From assembly GCF_000143415.4 (NCBI RefSeq), contig NW_003314313.1, forward strand, positions 390,418-454,417: DNA of 64,000 bases, in the 5' to 3' direction. How positions within the stretch are numbered: position 1 is the first letter of the stretch; each line of letters begins with the position of its first letter. This stretch comes from Selaginella moellendorffii. Lineage: Eukaryota; Streptophyta; Lycopodiopsida; Selaginellales; Selaginellaceae. Shown piece after piece: positions 58,901-64,000 of this stretch. Below the pieces are notes generated by a model that saw only the letters and a list, made by a program, of their open reading frames with translations, ran no database searches and was not told the origin of the DNA. The position numbers and the translations under genes were made by a program.

Positions 58901-61676
58901 AAGATAGATGTAGACTGGAAATGCGTTCAGTCTCTCACACCTCCATCAATAGTCTCAGACAACGATGACAAAAGTGTTTTACATTTTGCAAACTATTCGC
59001 TGCGAGCTACAGATATCAAAGGAGGACTGATTCTTACAAAGCATACCAATGAACCAGTTTTTTATTCTCTTTTGGGTGTTCTTAAGGAAACAACCGCGCA
59101 AAGCCCGTTTTCCAATCCCAAATATATTACTTATTCCGACTACTTCTTGAAAAGGTAAGATTTGTGAGTTCCTTCTTCGTTTCTGATTGTGAGGAGCGAC
59201 ATACAGGCATAATATGAAACTGCAATATCCAGCCCAACCCCTTCTGAAAGTGAAGATGCTTGGCGATGTGCAAAACTATTTACTGCCACGTTCAACAGAC
59301 ATGCCTGGCAGGTCGCATAGGAAATCGACTATTGAGCTGCCGCCCGAGCTTTGCATTCTCTTAGAACCAGAACTTGACTACTCCGTTGTGGCGTCCGTAA
59401 TGGTGCTTCCTTCCGTTATCTACCGGCTAGAATGTCTAAGTTCTGCTGCACAGCTGACGAAACTCGTGGGCATTCACATGTCTACAACCATGGTAAAATG
59501 CTGTTCGCGTTCATATTTTTATTGTGTTCATTTTTCTTTTTCCCCTGCAGATGTTGATGGCACTGACTTCTGCAAGCTGTAATGAAGGCTTTTCTCTCGA
59601 GAGACTCGAGTTTTTAGGCGATTCATTCCTCAAATTTGCACTGAGCTTGCACTTGGTCTCTGAATATCCGGAACAACAAGAAGGCTTTCTTTCACAAAAG
59701 CGTCAAGAGCAGATCTCTAACAGCAATTTGCACAGGCTTGGTGTACAAAGAGGATTGGTGGTAAGCATGCAATAATATGTTTCTAGTCTCTTAAACAGAA
59801 CTTACAGACGTACATGAGAGACGGGCAGTTTGAGCCGAAGGATTGGATTGCACCGGTCCCTTGCTCTTCTTTGGCCAGTCACGAAAAGCTTTTAGGACGG
59901 AAGTTATGTGACAAAGGTCATCGTTGGCTGCGAAGAAAATCGGTTGCAGATGTAATGGAGGCCATCATCGGTGCATACATTACTGAAAACTCCGCTGATG
60001 CTGCCTATCACTTCATGACCTGGGCAGGATTTAAGCTGGTTGACAGGTGTTTAGTACCTGTGTTCTCATGCCAAGCTTCTGAAGTTGACGATATCTGCAA
60101 TCTGGAAAAGATAATCGGCTATACCTTTCGGAACAAATGCTTCCTTGTTGAAGCGTTCACTCATGCTTCTTCCAGCGTTCGATCGTATCAGGTAAACAAG
60201 TAACTTTTGGAGCTGGACTAACACTGCTTAGTTGTCAGCGGCTGGAGTATTTAGGCGATGCTGTCCTGGATTACCTCATTGTTCTTCATCTTTATGCGAG
60301 CTATCCCAGCTTGCAACCGGGACTTCTCAATGATCTCAAGGTTGCTACAGTGAACAATGTTTGGTTCGCTTTCGTTGCTGTGCGCCACAACTTTCACAAG
60401 TATCTGCGTCACAAGCTTAAAGAGATTGACGAGTATCTTCTGAACAAAAATGTGCAATGTTTCGAGGATTGGCAGCTTGAGCAACCGCCAAAGGTCAGTC
60501 TCTGAGCTTTAAAAGTTTGTCCTCCTCTTGACGCTTGTCTCTTTTTCTTTTGCAGTGTCTCAGTGATTTAGTGGAATCTCTCGCGGGAGCTTTGTTATTT
60601 GATACGGGTGGTAATCTGGAACTAGTGTGGAGCGTATTGGAGCCCCTTCTGCGCCCGGTTGCCAGTCCCGAGACCTTGGCACTTCACCCAGTCCGAGAGC
60701 TTCAGGAGCTATGCCAGCTGAAAGAAATTTCAGCTCCAAGCTACAACGTTGGAACTTGCTCGGTGACATTGGCAGACGGAGGCATAGTCACAGGACAAGG
60801 CTCCGGAGGAGCAAACAAAAAGCTTCTCAAGAACCAGTCTTCTGCCGATGCCTTGGGAAAACTGAAGGTAATAACAAGTTATGCTCCGAAAACGTTACAG
60901 TTTTTTGTTTATATTCAGGCTTTGGGATTTCAACACCCACGGCACGAACTCCTTCATGCTATTCGGGCCGAGACACACATAGAGGCCTCAACGGTCATCA
61001 TAAACAACGGTTTGAACTTCAGTGTCCCCGTCGTTACACAGTGCATGGAATCGGAGCTTGCATCCTTCGTACCACCAATGTCGAGCTCGAGTTCTTCTAC
61101 AGAATCGGATCTATTTCGGCAGCAAAGTCTTCCAGACCATGACTTGCCTTCCGATTTAGAACTTGTCGACACTGAACACGAGTCAGATGTTCTAGCAGCA
61201 TCACTTGCGGAAGAGTTTGGTCTCGACGATGATCTCCTCGAGAAGCTTTGCAGTGCTACAGCTTCGTCTACTGTTCCTCCTAGACACGGTAAAAGCTATT
61301 TCATGTTTCTATCCTTACGATTTGTGTTTTCTTTCCAGAAGGTGGTGGCAGTGATTCTTTTGTTGCTGGAGCTCCACGAGCAGAGCTTCAAATTCTCTGC
61401 CAAAAGAGACGGTGGTCGGATCCCGAGTACATTATTTGCGAGGAGAGTGGTCCTCCGCACAAGAAACAGTAAGAAAAGAAAAGAAAAGAATGAAACTCCT
61501 AATCCTGCTGATTGTTGTTTTTTTTTTCATCTTGTAGCTTTGCTTTGGCTGTGACAATCAGTCTTCCAATCGATGGACCCGTGACATTTTATGGAGAGCC
61601 CCAGCGAGACATGAAGCGGGCCAAAGACTCGGCAGCCAACGCCGCCATCGCTTATTTGAAAAAGCTCCTTTCATGA
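55932..61676 (+). CDS. DCL: Dicer-like ribonuclease III, DCL4 type likely
   Basis: Twenty-four exons, 1510 residues: 55932-55981, 56033-56210, 56267-56374, 56427-56561, 56612-56684, 56727-56797, 56851-56973, 57026-57133, 57178-57283, 57328-57400, 57456-57639, 57710-57870, 57920-58123, 58174-58418, 58473-58738, 58793-59154, 59207-59492, 59551-59760, 59808-60191, 60239-60493, 60556-60867, 60919-61288, 61339-61468, 61538-61676. Domains: DExD helicase (TGCGKT at 37-42, DECHH from 141, G-M-T-A-S-P), helicase C (Q-S-R-G-R-A-R), dimerisation domain, PAZ (ends near Q-P-L-L-K-V-K), RNase IIIa (ERLEFLGDSFLKF), RNase IIIb (RLEYLGDAVLDYL and D-L-V-E), two C-terminal dsRNA-binding domains. It cuts long dsRNA into small RNAs. 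The Cys in the Walker A motif and two dsRBDs favour DCL4 (from memory). The exon 16 acceptor is weak. Confidence 0.93.
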
Positions 61677-61684
61677 TTTCTTGC

Positions 61685-62660
61685 GGCATCATCCAGTGGC
61701 TACAAGGTGAGACGAAAATACTTCTAGATGACTATATGGCTGATTTTCTCTTCTTCTTTCTCCCTTGGAGTTGGATGTGGCCTCGTTTGATACAATCTAG
61801 TGATCACGTCCTCCGGTAAGCTAATCTTTCATCGCAATGAGTTTAATGAGTTACGTTCTTGCAAAGACGAAGGCGCCACTGCTGTTGCTACAAATCTTCT
61901 TCCCCTGCCTCCGGAGTTCTTGGATTTTCTTCTCGGGCAGATTGTGGATCCGCGCGTCTACCACGCGGCTCAAACGCTGCGTTACTTCAGGTACTAGAAC
62001 TCGGGATTCCTTTTCTTTGTTTAATTGGATTGCCAGAGTAAAGCCGCGGGGAGTTAGCGAAAGAACTTGGGATCAAAATCGAGCCTGTTTCTTGGCTATG
62101 TTTCCAGTGTTTTCACTGGCATCGTCCAGGGCCTACAAGTCTGGAAAGGTGAGAAAATATGAAAAATAAAATAAAAAAATCGAGAACTCTTGTTTGTTTC
62201 ATTTTCGACAGATTTACGGTATGGATGCGGCCTCCGGGGCTGCTGTTGCAGCACCTGATATACAATCCGGTGATCACGTGCGCAGCTCCTGGTAAGCGAA
62301 GCTTTCATTGCAGTTTATGGGAGTTCTTTCAACTTGAGGTTTTGGTGTGGGGGCTGGAATACTAACAGGAGTTGATATTTCTCGCCATCGCCTAGCAGCC
62401 TGTCGGACCATGCTCCAAAAGTATGAGTTCGGTAGCCGAGCGAGGCTTTTCCTTTTCCGACGGGACGACGTTCTCCATCCTGCCAGCAAAAAAAGCACTG
62501 CAATCCAGTGTCCTTGAGAGACAACCACGTACGTATTCGCTCCTGTTCTTTCTTACAAGTGAAACTTTGTGCTTGCGTCTTCAGATCAGTCCTGTTCTTA
62601 TCTCTTGAAGGGAGATTGGAGACCGCCTAAAGCTGTCTCTCAAGAAAAGGCGAAGGCGGC
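61685..62660 (+). pseudogene. NSUN-type RNA cytosine-5 methyltransferase relics
   Basis: Exon-like pieces of a NOL1/NOP2/Sun family enzyme. 61890-61995 reads LPPEFLDFLLGQ...D-P-R-V-Y; 62050-62095 reads ELAKELGIKIEPVSWL after a one-base shift; 62215-62290 reads IYGMDAASGAAVAAPDIQSG; 62370-62500 reads VDISRHRLAACRTMLQKYEF and, after another shift, S-D-G-T-T-F. The SAM-site segment (C-A-P-G) and the catalytic Cys motifs are absent. 61690-61830 is a second, more decayed copy of 62100-62300. Frameshifts and missing exons show it is dead. Family call rests on recalled NSUN motifs. Confidence 0.65.
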
Positions 62661-63480
62661 AGTGGCTCTGGGATTGTAGGAAGAGAATTGCGGAGTTTCC
62701 TTGCACCAGGCACGGCCGATGCCGCTCTTGTCGATGGCTACAGGTGAGTTCTTAAGCAGTTTCTTCTTGCAACGCATCCTTCCTGATGCGGGTTAAGCTA
62801 CACACTTCTTTTGTTTCGTTTCTCTTGTGATTTGAGGGCTATATGTTGCAGAGGTGAGACAGATCAAATCTGCCATGTCCTGGCCATGCACAATGACCGG
62901 CTTGCTTGCGCGTTTCCAACACCAAACGCCAGTTTGTCGCTAAAATCACCAAGGAACGAATGCCATACGAGCAAATCTTTATGATCAGAATCTCGCACTT
63001 CTCTACCTTCGCGAGTGTACAGTGCCCCTATGTCCAAAATGGACAGTAAAGCCCGAGCACACTCTTCAAGAAAGACGAAAATTACGCGTATGGTTGTAAG
63101 ATCCGCTGCTAATACTAAGGTCAGCTTTGATAATTGTCGTTTCACAATGTCAGGGTGGTGTCGTGTGTTCTCGTCGTTTGCATTTTCACGAGCTTTCCGG
63201 TCGATCTAGGAGACACCTTACAGCGCTCTACATTCCCAACCATAGGCGGGACAAGTTTTAGGAGCCTTGATCGTCCTCGACACATACGAACCCACTATCT
63301 GATTCGGCAATCTCGAGCCCATTGTGATCACTGCTGAGGGACTAACCATCAAAGCGCGTACCTGTGACGAGTTGACGAGCTTATCTCTTGGATAGATGCT
63401 CTCTCATGAATTTAATAAGGAAAAGATGATAACGGTATCATGGATGTTTCATACGCAGCTTCGATCTGTCAGAATCTACG
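62661..63480. other. No gene recognised
   Basis: A piece at 62700-62755 ('gctacaggtgag') may be a third fragment of the methyltransferase relic. A minus-strand frame of 93 codons at 63145-62864 has no known features. Confidence 0.35.
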
Positions 63481-64000
63481 ACATTAGGGTCCTAGGGTTT
63501 CACTGTTTCGTCCAGCTTCAATCGGCTCAGATCAATCGACTCAAGCTCCAAACGTAGCCGAATCTGCGCAGGTAACGAAGATCGATTTTCTATCATTAAT
63601 GTAGCTGGAAAATCTTAGCTATCAGACATTTCTATTCGAGAAAATTGTGTGACTGGAAGCTTGTCGAAAGCTACACACGACTGGGTTTCTATCAGATAAA
63701 TTACATCCAGTTCCTCCTACTAGGATCTCCAATACTGCCTCAATGACTTCAGGTGTGTTGAATCCACTAACGTTTTCTTGAAGTAATCACACTATATTAG
63801 ATTCAGATGACATGGATATGTATGAGACGATCATACCTGATGTTTTCCAAGGACAGTTGGGTGTGTTTTCTGAAAATCTGACCTTCCACACCTACGTGCT
63901 TTCCTTTAGCTCCAGTGACGACAGGTTCTCCTATCGTAACTTTGCGCTGTTCTTGTCATCAAAGCTGGATGCCTCCCTCGAAAATGAAACCTTCGAACTG
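63481..64000 (+). pseudogene. Internally deleted second copy of the Dicer-like gene, running off the window
   Basis: 63500-63640 matches the leader, exon 1, intron 1 and start of exon 2 of the Dicer gene (55890-56060). The stretch with the ATG is missing. It then jumps to the end of exon 14 (from 58316), continues through intron 14 and into exon 15 with about 90% identity to the window edge. Introns are kept, so it is a genomic, not RNA-derived, copy. Helicase and most of the dimerisation domain are gone. Whether the PAZ and RNase III parts follow is outside the window. Confidence 0.9.

Noticed and set aside
55932-61676. Assignment of the Dicer gene to DCL1, DCL2 or DCL3
   Set aside because: The Walker A motif TGCGKT and two C-terminal dsRNA-binding domains suit DCL4 better, but a tree is needed, so only DCL was used as symbol.
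1-64000. CRISPR arrays, bacterial operons, ribosome binding sites
   Set aside because: Spliced plant genes throughout; the tandem repeats found lack spacer structure.

Overview
The window looks like nuclear DNA of a land plant, most likely a lycophyte close to Selaginella moellendorffii (inference). The reasons are plant-type genes (RBOH NADPH oxidase, WAT1/EamA transporter, plant PP2C, Dicer-like), very short GT-AG introns of about 45-70 bases, tight gene spacing and a TTTAGGG-type telomere-like array. One assembly gap (N) lies at 34620-35341.

Layout. 1-8100 is gene-poor: minisatellites, two relics of a Ty3/gypsy-type reverse transcriptase, a degenerate interstitial telomere-like tract and AT-rich DNA. 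8272-8568 is a small secreted cysteine-knot peptide gene with its own TATA box. 8600-13600 holds only relics: a leucine-rich-repeat piece, a coiled-coil repeat and a frameshifted gamma-adaptin ear. 13643-16519 (+) is an M3 oligopeptidase, tail to tail with a PP2C phosphatase (18178-16540, -). 19014-22894 (+) is an RBOH NADPH oxidase. 23419-24663 (+) is an intronless WAT1-type transporter, followed on the minus strand by acireductone dioxygenase and a LysM membrane protein. This whole block (about 23.35-31.1 kb) is repeated at about 31.13-37.5 kb, where every gene is decayed: the transporter copy lost its TATA box and start and carries an internal inversion, and the dioxygenase and LysM copies are fused by a deletion.

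37740-55849 is the most striking part: four tandem nine-exon genes on the + strand, each coding for about 1150-1180 residues. Each joins a cholesterol-oxidase-like GMC flavoprotein to an alpha/beta-hydrolase with a cysteine in the nucleophile position and a C-terminal membrane anchor. The first three are recent copies with signs of gene conversion; the fourth is diverged. Only 82 bases after the fourth stop begins a complete 24-exon Dicer-like gene (55932-61676), best matched to the DCL4 type. Relics of an NSUN-type RNA methyltransferase follow, and at the right edge is a second, internally deleted copy of the Dicer gene that runs out of the window.

Exon coordinates were derived by hand from splice consensus, reading-frame continuity and comparison between copies; no alignment or transcript data were available. 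All family names rest on motif recognition.
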